Source: Saprospiraceae bacterium (GTDB taxonomy: Bacteria > Bacteroidota > Bacteroidia > Chitinophagales > Saprospiraceae). From it: a stretch of 64,000 nucleotides of DNA. Below the pieces are notes generated by a model, which made no database searches, was not told where the DNA came from, and was given only the letters and a program-made list of their open reading frames with translations. The DNA lies in contig JANQQI010000079.1 in NCBI GenBank assembly GCA_028285085.1, forward strand, positions 32,807-96,806. Reading direction: 5' to 3'. Of the stretch, positions 26,574 through 35,115 are shown in pieces (the first letter of the stretch is position 1; every line of letters starts with the position of its first letter). The position numbers and the translations under genes are program-made.

Positions 26574-27263
26574 ATGAGCAAGCGAAATAAACTGGAAAAA
26601 TTTGCGGAAATTCTCAGCTTCCCAAATGTCTACGAAAACTTCGATGCGAAGGCGCCTCAACTACTTGGACAGAACGGCGTAGAGGTCGACTTGAAAGGGC
26701 AGTGGTGTACGCAGCATTTTCAGAACGATCAGCCTTTAGTACTGGAGCTGGCCTGCGGCCGCGGGGAATATTCTCTGGGGCTGGCCGAGCGCTTCCCGGA
26801 AAAAAACTTTGTTGGGGTAGATATCAAAGGCGCGCGCATCTGGAAGGGCGCGAGCCAGGCTTTGGAGCGCAGTATGACTAATGTAGCGTTCTTGCGCACG
26901 CGCATCGAGCAGATTACCTATTTTTTCGCGCCCGGCGAGGTAAGTGAAATTTGGATCACTTTTCCTGACCCCTTCATTCGCAAAAGTAAAGCGAACCGCC
27001 GGCTCACTTCGGCTCATTTTATCAGCCAATACCGCAAAATCCTGCAGCCCAATGGCCTGATCCACCTCAAGACGGATGCCGATAGCCTCTACGAATTTAC
27101 GCTCGAAACGCTGGCGGCAGATCCTCAGTGCCAACTGCATTATCAGGACGATGATATCTACAGTAAGCCGCTACCTATCCCCGAGCTGGAGATCAAAACC
27201 TACTACGAGCGGATGCACCTCGAAGCGGGGAAGACCATTAAGTATGTACGCTTTAGTATTTGA
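26574..27263 (+). CDS. trmB: tRNA (guanine-46-N7)-methyltransferase
   Basis: The ATG at 26574 gives 229 residues beginning MSKRNKLEKFAEI, as is usual for Bacteroidota TrmB. The TTG at 26535 is too close to the previous stop. The SAM-binding motif ELACGRGEYSL, the acidic GVDIKGARIWKG, and the tRNA-handling FPDPFIRKSKANRRL (the family's FPDPWxKxxHxKRR region) are all present. It methylates G46 in the variable loop of tRNA. The TATTTTTG at 26562-26569 fits a -7 element, but a -33 partner is not clear. Confidence 0.93.
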   Translation: MSKRNKLEKFAEILSFPNVYENFDAKAPQLLGQNGVEVDLKGQWCTQHFQNDQPLVLELACGRGEYSLGLAERFPEKNFVGVDIKGARIWKGASQALERSMTNVAFLRTRIEQITYFFAPGEVSEIWITFPDPFIRKSKANRRLTSAHFISQYRKILQPNGLIHLKTDADSLYEFTLETLAADPQCQLHYQDDDIYSKPLPIPELEIKTYYERMHLEAGKTIKYVRFSI

Positions 27264-27312
27264 GGAGTTTAATCACTGTTCTTATTGTTGAGCGGAATAC
27301 TAAGCCCAAGCG

Positions 27313-27960
27313 CTATATTATGGATACGATACTAGCACTTCCCTGGAAGCGATTCCTGCGATTAATCTCGGAGTAGCCGGTCACAAATCGATAGGTGGTG
27401 AAGAGCTTGCCTACGGCGCTTCGATAGCTTAACCCAATCCCCAAGGCTAATCCAAAATCAAAACGGTGTAGCTCCTTGTTAAAATCGGCTCTGATTTTCC
27501 GATATTCTGTGTTGAACGTATTATTCAGGACATCAAAGAAGTAAATCTCTTCTCGGCTATTACCATTTAGCGCCCATGCCAGTTGAGGGCCAAGCAACGT
27601 ATGTAGTTCCAGAGGGCTACCGGGGAGATTGATATTCAACCTCAGGAGTAGTGGCCATTCTAAATACGTTATGTCGATATTGGCGGTGGTGAAGGTCGTC
27701 GGGGTGGCATCGACATCAAAACCCTGCAATTGGAGCTGTCTTTGCCCGATTAGTAATTCGGTTTGCCCCTGCAAGTACTTCCCCAAAGGCACCTCAAGGG
27801 TTAAACCAAATTGATAGCTGGATTTGTAATGATCGACATCGCTAGTAGAGCGAGTTAGCTGCGCACCCATTCGGATACCAAGATAGGTTTGGGCAAGCAC
27901 TGGGCTTGTTATCCAATATAGGCTGAGGATGGATAATAAAATTATGTTTTTGATAGTAAT
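27313..27960 (-). CDS. Small outer-membrane beta-barrel with non-canonical (ATT) start
   Basis: The barrel part (TYLGIRMGAQLTR onward, ~190 residues) is of the PorT/outer-membrane beta-barrel kind. Starting at the first standard codon, GTG at 27900, would remove the signal peptide. Reading upstream in the same frame gives a complete one: ITIKNIILLSILSLYW, then ITSPVLAQ with a clean A-Q cleavage site. It begins with ATT at 27960, 9 bp after the in-frame stop of the preceding gene. No ATG, GTG or TTG occurs in that stretch, so translation probably begins at ATT (as known for infC), unless there is a sequence error. It is the last gene of a four-gene exported-protein cluster. Confidence 0.75.
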   Translation of the reverse strand: MTIKNIILLSILSLYWITSPVLAQTYLGIRMGAQLTRSTSDVDHYKSSYQFGLTLEVPLGKYLQGQTELLIGQRQLQLQGFDVDATPTTFTTANIDITYLEWPLLLRLNINLPGSPLELHTLLGPQLAWALNGNSREEIYFFDVLNNTFNTEYRKIRADFNKELHRFDFGLALGIGLSYRSAVGKLFTTYRFVTGYSEINRRNRFQGSASIVSII

Positions 27961-27969
27961 GGTATTTTT

Positions 27970-29259
27970 TTAATCCTTAGGGAGTTGAATGCACATCACA
28001 TAATAATTATCTGCCGTGTAGAGTCGTCCGCTGGTAGGATCGATCTGTATACCAGCGGAGCTAAAATAATTATCGCTAAGCTCATCATTGGGGGTAGTAA
28101 ATTCCCAGACTTTGAGGCCAGTGGTAATGTCGTGGGCGAAAATTTTTCCTTGTCCCCAATCAATACCAGTATAATAGACTTTGCCATTATAATGAGTCAA
28201 GCCGGTGGGTGACGATCCACCTTCTTCGTTTTTCCAGATGACTTGCCCATTATCTGGGTTAAGTGCATAGAGATTGTCGTTGCTGGGTTTAACAATGATT
28301 TTATTTTCGACATAGACTATGTTATCTCGATCGAGAAAGTGCTCACCATTTGTACCGGGTGTTTGCCATTGCCAGATGAGATCGCCGTTAGCGGCATTAA
28401 TGCAGGATACAGTATGTGCGCCTAAAAAAAAGAGCCGACCTCCTTCGGTCAAAATAGTTGACACGCTAGAGTTGCCGGACGGTGCCACATCATCGATGCG
28501 CCAAAGGATAGAATCCGCGGACCAGTTATAGGCGTAGAGATCAATTTTGCCGTCCCCGATAGAAAAATTCCACTGCCGGTTTTGGAAAAGGATGATTTGA
28601 TCGCGATTAGGATGCCTCCAGAGTTTAGTGGATTCGATGGAAGGAAGGTAACCATTATTAGCCGTTTTAGAGATGATGAGTAAAGTATCCCAAGCTGGTG
28701 TCTGCACAGAACTAACAACTAAATGTTCGTTTTCGTAATCATTATTACTTGTGCTTTCTTGATGCGTGTGAAAAATGAATTCATTTTCTACCCAGAGTCT
28801 TGGATTTCCGTCTCCTGCAGGACGGACATCCGTCTGCCATAAAGTATTTCCATCTTCATTACTAAGTATAATAACATCTGACCAACCTCCCAGTACGATT
28901 TGGTTATCTCCGACACCAAGTGCTGCAATAGAGCTCCCATCCAGAAGACTAGCGGTAGGATCATCCCACCCCCAAACTTTTGTACCCGATTCGATATCCC
29001 ACGCTTGAACCATATTTTCCGTTCCACGAAACATTCGAACTAAGGAATAATGGCCGTTATGCAGCGTACCATGTCTGGTCAACCCCCAGTTGAGTTCTCC
29101 GGGCACGATAGAGGTCTGCCAAAGCACCTGGTATTGATTATCCACCTCGCTACTGTCACAGTCGACGAGGCAGGCTTGGGGCGGCTCAACAATAGGGAGG
29201 AAGTCGTCGGAGTGGCAGGCAGAAAAATAAATAACTATTAGGATAGAAATGATTCTCAT
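27970..29259 (-). CDS. PQQ-propeller-like lipoprotein
   Basis: This 429-residue protein has a lipoprotein signal (FSAC, Cys15). A repeating beta-propeller of the PQQ/WD-like outer-blade type follows, with recurring patterns such as VQAWDIESGTKVWGW, INAANGDLIWQWQT, LNPDNGQVIWKNEE and HDITTGLKVWEF. These repeats resemble BamB-like or PQQ-dependent dehydrogenase propellers, but the catalytic Asp/Ca site of the dehydrogenases is not evident. A scaffold or binding role at the outer membrane is more likely. The small barrel gene follows directly after 9 bp. Confidence 0.85.
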   Translation of the reverse strand: MRIISILIVIYFSACHSDDFLPIVEPPQACLVDCDSSEVDNQYQVLWQTSIVPGELNWGLTRHGTLHNGHYSLVRMFRGTENMVQAWDIESGTKVWGWDDPTASLLDGSSIAALGVGDNQIVLGGWSDVIILSNEDGNTLWQTDVRPAGDGNPRLWVENEFIFHTHQESTSNNDYENEHLVVSSVQTPAWDTLLIISKTANNGYLPSIESTKLWRHPNRDQIILFQNRQWNFSIGDGKIDLYAYNWSADSILWRIDDVAPSGNSSVSTILTEGGRLFFLGAHTVSCINAANGDLIWQWQTPGTNGEHFLDRDNIVYVENKIIVKPSNDNLYALNPDNGQVIWKNEEGGSSPTGLTHYNGKVYYTGIDWGQGKIFAHDITTGLKVWEFTTPNDELSDNYFSSAGIQIDPTSGRLYTADNYYVMCIQLPKD

Positions 29260-29323
29260 TATTTAAACATTTGTAGTCTTACCAAAGGAAAATAAGTCGC
29301 CAAAGGAGAGTTGTTTCGTTAAT

Positions 29324-31003
29324 TTATTGTTGAATACCTGTTTTAAAGAAAGGACCATATTCTCCTTCAAATAGCAGCAATAACTTCTCTCTCAACTGAT
29401 CATCATTCCGCATCTGCATGTGCGAAGAGCCGGGCATTTCAACCTCCTGTGCTCCGGGCATCGCAATCGCTGATTCGGCGAGTACGACTCCGTCGGCTGC
29501 TTTTTCGGTCCAGCCGATTTGTCCTTGTGCATATAGTGTGCGGCACCATCGGTCGGGAAAATCACTAGTACAATCGGCGACTTCAAAATCCATCGGTATA
29601 AAGGGAGTCCAACCACTTTCGCCAGCAGGGTAGGCGCATTCACAACCATCATAGACATTGCCATTGACAGGTTCGAGAGCACCGATGATGACTTTCCAGC
29701 GATCGTTTGCATCCCGCCACCAGTTGAAGCCTTTTTCCCAACTGTTGATTAAATTACAATATGATGTATTATTTGTATTGATACTACAAATTAAATTGTC
29801 GTAGTCAATGGATAATTCATCTACTCCAAGTTCCTCCATTAAAAACTCTTCCAGCCCAAGGCAGGGGATATAGTAATTGATATCGGGGAAAGTTGAATTA
29901 TCCAGCATGTAGGTATAAGCTATGGTCTTTGCTTGATAATAAAGCTGATTATTATCAGCACTTTCGACTCCTCGATCATCATTAATAGCACTAAAGTAAT
30001 CGGCCGTGTTTGGATTGTTTGTAAAATAATAAAACGATCGCCAGATCATTTCATCTGGAACTTCCGTACCATAAAAAGCTACCTTGGGGATCGTTGGGCT
30101 GTCATAAGCATTTAGTTGATCGTCGATTTGGGGAGTACCCACAGCATACTCCTCTGACAAAGGGGTATCTAGATCCTCTAGAACGAGTCCTCTAAGTACA
30201 TCATCGAGCACATTGCAGAAAAAACCGATAGACACATTACTCACGGTTAGTAACTGGTCGGCAATTTCATCTTCGTTGATAAATAGGTCTAGGATTAAAG
30301 ATTGATTAATTGTTGTTTCTATTTGATTAGCAAGATTGACAGCTACTTCTGAGATGAAGCCTGCGGAAAGTTCCTCGCAAGATTCATTGAGAAACTGTTG
30401 TAAATCGTCCTTATTATTTATGATCTGTGCGCCCCCATTTGCACTACCAAAGGTTACCACTCCCCCAAAGCGCCGGTCGCTACTACCGATTTGTTCTTCA
30501 GTTTTGTCATAAATATAATCTGCCCACCGACTGATGATGCCCCCCTGACTATGACCGATGATAATATTTTTGATGTGGTCCTCAGGTTCTTGAACTGCGG
30601 ACTGTACTTCTAAATAATCTTCAATTAACTTAGCTGCGGTAGGTTCAATGGAAGAAGTAAAACTGGATAAATTAGGTAAATGAGAGTCTGCTTGACGAGG
30701 AGGGAAGACCATTCCAGTAGGCAAAGTTACAAAATTCGAGGTGGCCGCCGCCGCACGTTGCCAAGCACCATCATTGCCACCTAAACCATGCACCCACCAA
30801 ATTTTCCGGTACCCATCTGTGGCGGTTACAGCACTGCTAGGGATAACGGTTGCTGGATTTATTGATGGAGTAGGTACTTCGGTATTAGTAGGGTTAATGA
30901 ATACAGTTGTTTTTCCTTCACAGCTATTAGTTTGAGCGTGGCTATTTGATAAGCTGGTTCCGAACAAAAAACAAAGTAGAAGAATGTATATTGAAAATTT
31001 CAT
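29324..31003 (-). CDS. Exported lipase/esterase-like alpha/beta hydrolase
   Basis: This 559-residue protein has a signal peptide (to ~24, SNSHAQ) and a PGAP1/lipase-like alpha/beta-hydrolase fold. The oxyanion loop is WWVHGLGGNDGAW, and the nucleophile is S152 in IIIGHSQGGIISRW. A late candidate histidine lies in MPGSSHMQM near 530. No type IX sorting domain is present, so it may stay in the periplasm or be exported otherwise. It starts 2 bp after the stop of the upstream type IX cargo gene. The substrate is unknown. Confidence 0.8.
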   Translation of the reverse strand: MKFSIYILLLCFLFGTSLSNSHAQTNSCEGKTTVFINPTNTEVPTPSINPATVIPSSAVTATDGYRKIWWVHGLGGNDGAWQRAAAATSNFVTLPTGMVFPPRQADSHLPNLSSFTSSIEPTAAKLIEDYLEVQSAVQEPEDHIKNIIIGHSQGGIISRWADYIYDKTEEQIGSSDRRFGGVVTFGSANGGAQIINNKDDLQQFLNESCEELSAGFISEVAVNLANQIETTINQSLILDLFINEDEIADQLLTVSNVSIGFFCNVLDDVLRGLVLEDLDTPLSEEYAVGTPQIDDQLNAYDSPTIPKVAFYGTEVPDEMIWRSFYYFTNNPNTADYFSAINDDRGVESADNNQLYYQAKTIAYTYMLDNSTFPDINYYIPCLGLEEFLMEELGVDELSIDYDNLICSINTNNTSYCNLINSWEKGFNWWRDANDRWKVIIGALEPVNGNVYDGCECAYPAGESGWTPFIPMDFEVADCTSDFPDRWCRTLYAQGQIGWTEKAADGVVLAESAIAMPGAQEVEMPGSSHMQMRNDDQLREKLLLLFEGEYGPFFKTGIQQ

Positions 31004-31005
31004 TT

Positions 31006-32049
31006 TTATTGTTTTACGAATTTAAAAGTTTGAGTGTCGAGGCTAGTCTTTAATTGGAAGATGTAGGTGCCTGAGATTAGTGATTGTAACGGAATTTGAT
31101 AAAAGCTTACTTCGGGACTAAGCGTCCGTTGCCATAATAGGCGACCTCGAAGGTCGAGCAGTTCTATTTGTTTGGGAATATCCGTAGTGGGCATCTCGAC
31201 ATTCAACCAATTATGAACCGGATTGGGATAAATTCGGACAGCATCAATCTGGTGATCATTATTTTCAGTTAATAACTCACCAAAATTTTGTTGAACAGAG
31301 TAGTTGGTAAATACTTCTGTCTTGCGCTTTTCGTAGCAAAGACTATCTGCAGTCATTTCGAAAAAACGTGTTTCTTGTAAGGAGGGAACCCAATAACCTT
31401 GGCTATTTGTACGAAAATAGCGGTTAAGCTCAATCGAGGGTTGACCATTTCGAAGTTGCGTTATAGATACTTTACTTGTTTGTGAATCAATTATTATTTC
31501 GCGTTCTTCATTGGTAATAAAAGCCTTTCCATCCGACTGAATGATTACAGTATAGCCCTGATTTTGCCAATCAACAATTTCTGTAGGATCAGGTATTAAA
31601 ACTGGCTGGCTAATTCCAAAAGTTGTAATATCTCGGAAAATTTTTTTGGTTGCAGCAGCAATAAGGTAGCTGGTGTCGTGTGGAATGGATCGAATGAGTG
31701 TGTTTTGTTCGTCATATTGATAAACAGCGCGGCGATCAATTAATGTCCTTGTCGGTTGTGTCATCCAATTGGCCATTGATTTATCTGGCTCAAGACGTTG
31801 AATTTGTGTAATCAAATCATCATTCTGATCAATGTACTGTTCAACCTCTTCTGTATGGCGGCTTTGTTTAAAACGTGCAAGATCAATGGCTTTGTAAGCT
31901 TGTACATCTGCACCTTCGGGGAAAACGAATTGTGTAGTTTGTGTCTTATCATAGCTAACCTTGACTTGCCAATTAGCGGGAATGACCTGCGAGAGTAGCA
32001 CAAGATTTATACAAAGTAAAAAGCTGGTTAATGTCAGTATTTTTTTCAT
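31006..32049 (-). CDS. Type IX secretion cargo protein (type A sorting domain)
   Basis: This 347-residue protein has a signal peptide (LLSQVIPAN region) and a central region with no family I recognise. The C-terminal ~75 residues match the type A sorting domain: IYPNPVHNWLNVEM, then IELLDLRGRLLWQ, then LISGTYIFQLKT and FKFVKQ. It is therefore expected to be secreted across the outer membrane by the type IX system and attached to the surface or released. It is the first gene of a four-gene minus-strand cluster. Confidence 0.85.
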   Translation of the reverse strand: MKKILTLTSFLLCINLVLLSQVIPANWQVKVSYDKTQTTQFVFPEGADVQAYKAIDLARFKQSRHTEEVEQYIDQNDDLITQIQRLEPDKSMANWMTQPTRTLIDRRAVYQYDEQNTLIRSIPHDTSYLIAAATKKIFRDITTFGISQPVLIPDPTEIVDWQNQGYTVIIQSDGKAFITNEEREIIIDSQTSKVSITQLRNGQPSIELNRYFRTNSQGYWVPSLQETRFFEMTADSLCYEKRKTEVFTNYSVQQNFGELLTENNDHQIDAVRIYPNPVHNWLNVEMPTTDIPKQIELLDLRGRLLWQRTLSPEVSFYQIPLQSLISGTYIFQLKTSLDTQTFKFVKQ

Positions 32050-32363
32050 GAGTTTATGGCACTCGTTTAATTGTTGTAAGGAATAACTTGAGCATGACGC
32101 AAGCCAATAGGAATGCCGCTCATTAAGTTGGTTAATGAATTTAGGTTAGAATTAAACTTTGAAATGCTTGATTATAGGGATGACGTATAAAACTGATCAG
32201 GTTTTTGAGTCACGACTGGCAAATCGAAGCATTCGATTAATCCATGCATTGTAAGAACTACAGATAGTTTTAATGAGTAGACGTATCGTCTGTAAACATT
32301 ATCGGAGGCCTCTTTTATAACGTTTTGCTTGTTGTACTTAAAGCAGATCGTAGAAAAGGCCAG

Positions 32364-32400
32364 AAATATTTCCAGAAAATGCTTAATCTCTGGAATATTT
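32364..32400. repeat. Imperfect inverted repeat in intergenic DNA
   Basis: The arms AAATATTTCCAGA and TCTGGAATATTT pair over 12 positions with one bulge and a 12-nt loop. There is no T tract after either arm, so an operator or a structured RNA element is as likely as a terminator. Confidence 0.4.
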
Positions 32401-32701
32401 GAAGTGGAGCAACAAGAAAGGAGAGTTGGAGAAAAATATATAACTATCCTTGACTAAGTATGTGTTGTAAATATATTACTATGAATTTCAAATGTCAAAA
32501 TTTTCTTCATCCTTTTTTTCTAAAAATTCCTTAGAGTAGGTCTTTTTTTGTTAAAATAAATCTAATTCCTGCGTACTTATTAGTAGGAAATTGATTTTAA
32601 TTAGGCTATTAAGTATTTATAAACACAGATAAACGTGCTAGTGTTGTTTTTGGAAAAGCTTTCAGAATTTGAAGCCCCTCAGCATAAGAGATCATTCTAT
32701 T

Positions 32702-32737
32702 AAAAAAACCTTGACTCAACAGAATCAAGGCTTTTTT
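32702..32737 (-). terminator. Terminator of the glucan-locus lipoprotein operon
   Basis: CCTTGA (32709-32714) pairs with TCAAGG (32725-32730), flanked by seven A and six T residues. It is 24 bp past the stop of the 417-codon lipoprotein gene and closes the minus-strand operon that begins near 39070. Confidence 0.85.
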
Positions 32738-32760
32738 AATTTTTTATAAAGGAAGGAAAA

Positions 32761-33972
32761 CTATTTCTTCACTAATCGCCAATCATCAATATACACTTCG
32801 CCCTTACCCTCTAGAGTGACATACAATTGCTTGATGCGGGTATAATCCACACCGTCGGGGATGCTGGACAGCGGGATAGTGACAGTCTCCCAACTATTCT
32901 GGTATTGACCACCAGTGACAAAATCACTCTTCAATCCTACGAAGACCTTCGCACGATCGTAATCCTCAAAACCAACGTTGATCGGAAGGCTCCCGCTTGG
33001 TGTACTCATTGACTTGAGCTTAAACTGGAAAGCAGCCGTTTGGCGAATCGAAGTGAGATCCACCGGACGCCATTTATTCCAAGTAGCACCGAAGGCGGTG
33101 AGGTTACAATCTTCGGAGCGAGCATCCCATTTGACATAAAGCGATTGCTGGCCTTGCGCGCGATCTTGCGTGCTCAGCTCGATCTGTTGACAAGCATCCG
33201 AAATGAGCCCCCAGCCGTTGTCGTTAATGAATCCATCGTCCAAAATTTGGATTGGCAGAGCCAGAGGGTTAGGTAATACTTCTTCTTCCATCCAAGGCAC
33301 CTGAACCGGTGGTTCGTAGAAGACGAGACTAATATCATCGATATAGAAGCTACCGCTCTGTTGCAATTCGATTTGTAGCTGCTTGATATTACTCGGGTTG
33401 AGATTTTCCGTTTCGATATCAAATGAATTAAGCGGAATGACTACTTTTTGCCATTCTTCGTCAATCGTGGTGCGTTCGAAATACTTATTACCAGTATAGG
33501 CGAATCCCATCCCGCCGCTATAATCTTCAAGGGTCAATACCATCGGTAAACCAAATGATTTACCTTCTTGCGTACGCACATGCATTTGGATCGCTACGTA
33601 ATCCATGATTTCTGACAAATCCTTACCGGCGTAGCCATCCCAACCGATACCGATTCCCGCAAATTTGCAGCCTTCTGCGTTGCGGTCCCAGTTCAATTTT
33701 AGGGAGTGGGAGCCACTATAAACAACGGTCTCGGTGACACTGGCTTCTTGGCATAGATTCTTTTCTAATCCCCATACATCGGAGACATCGTCATTGTAAA
33801 TGACCGGCTCAACGATTAAGGCAATATCTGTTGGCTTTGGGATGACCGGAGTGGCCTCCACACCATCGTAGAGAGTTGCGGGTTTGAACTGCACACAGCT
33901 GCTCAGTACTAAAAGCACCACTAATCCCAGCCAGCTGCTCTTATTGTTCGATTGTTGTTGTTTGCCACGCAT
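32761..33972 (-). CDS. Lipoprotein with two tandem jelly-roll carbohydrate-binding-like modules
   Basis: The ATG at 33972 gives 403 residues with a clear lipobox (VLLVLSSC, Cys26); an ATG at 34014 adds 14 hydrophilic residues. Two related ~180-residue domains follow. Both contain a VWGLEKNLC or GWGLISDAC entry, an SLKLNWD or SLYVKWD strand, a WQKVVIPLNSF or WETVTIPLSSI strand, and end with FYIDDISLVFYE or VYIDDWRLVKK. This layout resembles CBM11/CIA30-type beta-sandwich carbohydrate-binding modules. It is the last gene of the operon driven from operator array A, so a surface glucan-binding role is inferred. Confidence 0.75.
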   Translation of the reverse strand: MRGKQQQSNNKSSWLGLVVLLVLSSCVQFKPATLYDGVEATPVIPKPTDIALIVEPVIYNDDVSDVWGLEKNLCQEASVTETVVYSGSHSLKLNWDRNAEGCKFAGIGIGWDGYAGKDLSEIMDYVAIQMHVRTQEGKSFGLPMVLTLEDYSGGMGFAYTGNKYFERTTIDEEWQKVVIPLNSFDIETENLNPSNIKQLQIELQQSGSFYIDDISLVFYEPPVQVPWMEEEVLPNPLALPIQILDDGFINDNGWGLISDACQQIELSTQDRAQGQQSLYVKWDARSEDCNLTAFGATWNKWRPVDLTSIRQTAAFQFKLKSMSTPSGSLPINVGFEDYDRAKVFVGLKSDFVTGGQYQNSWETVTIPLSSIPDGVDYTRIKQLYVTLEGKGEVYIDDWRLVKK

Positions 33973-34023
33973 GTTATTTTGTTTTCCTGGATCAAACAAT
34001 TGATTGATACACATTATCTGCTC

Positions 34024-35034
34024 TTACAATTCTAGGGGCCCACCTGCAGTGAAGGTGACGAAATCGAAACAGTAATCAACGGGCACAGGTGGATCGGGCT
34101 GACTGTTCATATCGGAGATCAACAGGAATCGAACCGCGACGATTTTTTCCAATTGCTCCTGTGTAATGCCCACTTCGCTCAGTGGATGGTTGATGTGGCG
34201 CCAGCCTTCCCAGGTTAGTGGGAAATCGCCTGGGACTTGGAAATTGGCATCGATCCCATCATCGTATACGCCATTATCATTGGAATCAAAAGAGAATTGG
34301 ATCACTGCAATGGTGTGAGGGCTACCGTCAGAGTACATGAAGCAATTGAAGTACAACTCTTCCGGTACGGTGGTAGGGAAGGGCATATACGTTTCACCGG
34401 TAATGGATGCATTTATTCGCATCAAACCGACGAAGAAGTTAGGAACTGAATTGTCAGTGCCTCGCAAAAGGTAATAGGTGTCACCCTGGGCAGCCGGAAT
34501 GTCATCTCGACGGCCGGACTCCGGGCTGAGCTCGAATTCAAAGTTACCGAAGAAAATATCTGCTCCGGGATCCGTTTCGAAATCGGTCACCAAACCGCCT
34601 TCGTAAATCTTAGCGGAAATCACTTCCACTTCTCCTGCATCCATGAAATCAGGTTCTTCGGGAACAAGCAATTCTACCATACAATTTTCGGCTTTGAAAA
34701 CGGGCAAGTCCGTTGTTCCGCCGGTCCAAGTCGCATTTCCGGCGTTTATGGAGCGGTCAAAACCTTCAATGCGCTTCACTGCACCGCTTTCCATACCCGT
34801 GATTTGGATTATCCAATTCACATTTTTGTTAAATTCTGCGGTAAAAAAGACGGTTTCACCCGCAGCAAAATCAACGGTGGGTTGACTAATGCCCAGTCCT
34901 TGTACAACGGTGAATTCTCCGAATCGATCCACAAGGAATGGACCATCAAATTCATCAGTTTCGTGATCACAGGCCGAGATCAACGCGCAGATCAGGAGGA
35001 CAGGGAGGAGATGATAAAGTTTGAAATTATTCAT
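34024..35034 (-). CDS. Hypothetical lipoprotein of the glucan locus
   Basis: The ATG at 35034 gives 336 residues with lipobox ICALISAC (Cys22). The longer frame starts at 35088. A region with an early beta-sandwich (FTAEFNKNVNWIIQITG) is followed by a larger beta-rich part with an acidic DSNDNGVYDDGID loop, which could bind calcium. Its C-terminus (ICFDFVTFTAGG-like, ending GGPLEL) resembles the end of carbohydrate-binding jelly-rolls. I do not recognise a named family. Position between two barrels and a glucan-binding-like lipoprotein suggests a SusE/F-like surface role. Confidence 0.7.
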   Translation of the reverse strand: MNNFKLYHLLPVLLICALISACDHETDEFDGPFLVDRFGEFTVVQGLGISQPTVDFAAGETVFFTAEFNKNVNWIIQITGMESGAVKRIEGFDRSINAGNATWTGGTTDLPVFKAENCMVELLVPEEPDFMDAGEVEVISAKIYEGGLVTDFETDPGADIFFGNFEFELSPESGRRDDIPAAQGDTYYLLRGTDNSVPNFFVGLMRINASITGETYMPFPTTVPEELYFNCFMYSDGSPHTIAVIQFSFDSNDNGVYDDGIDANFQVPGDFPLTWEGWRHINHPLSEVGITQEQLEKIVAVRFLLISDMNSQPDPPVPVDYCFDFVTFTAGGPLEL

Positions 35035-35115
35035 AATGCTATAGCCTATGGCTCGCTTTTTTAGATCTTTTAAATTAAGAATACTCAAGCTGATTGCAAT
35101 TCGTATTTAAATAAC

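Larger units (their letters stand above)
32050..32760. other. Long AT-rich intergenic region
   Basis: These ~710 bp hold no convincing reading frame or RNA gene. The right end carries the terminator of the lipoprotein operon. The middle carries an imperfect inverted repeat, AAATATTTCCAGA (32364-32376) against TCTGGAATATTT (32389-32400). The promoter of the type IX cargo gene should lie near the left end, but no clear TAnnTTTG is visible. Confidence 0.6.
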
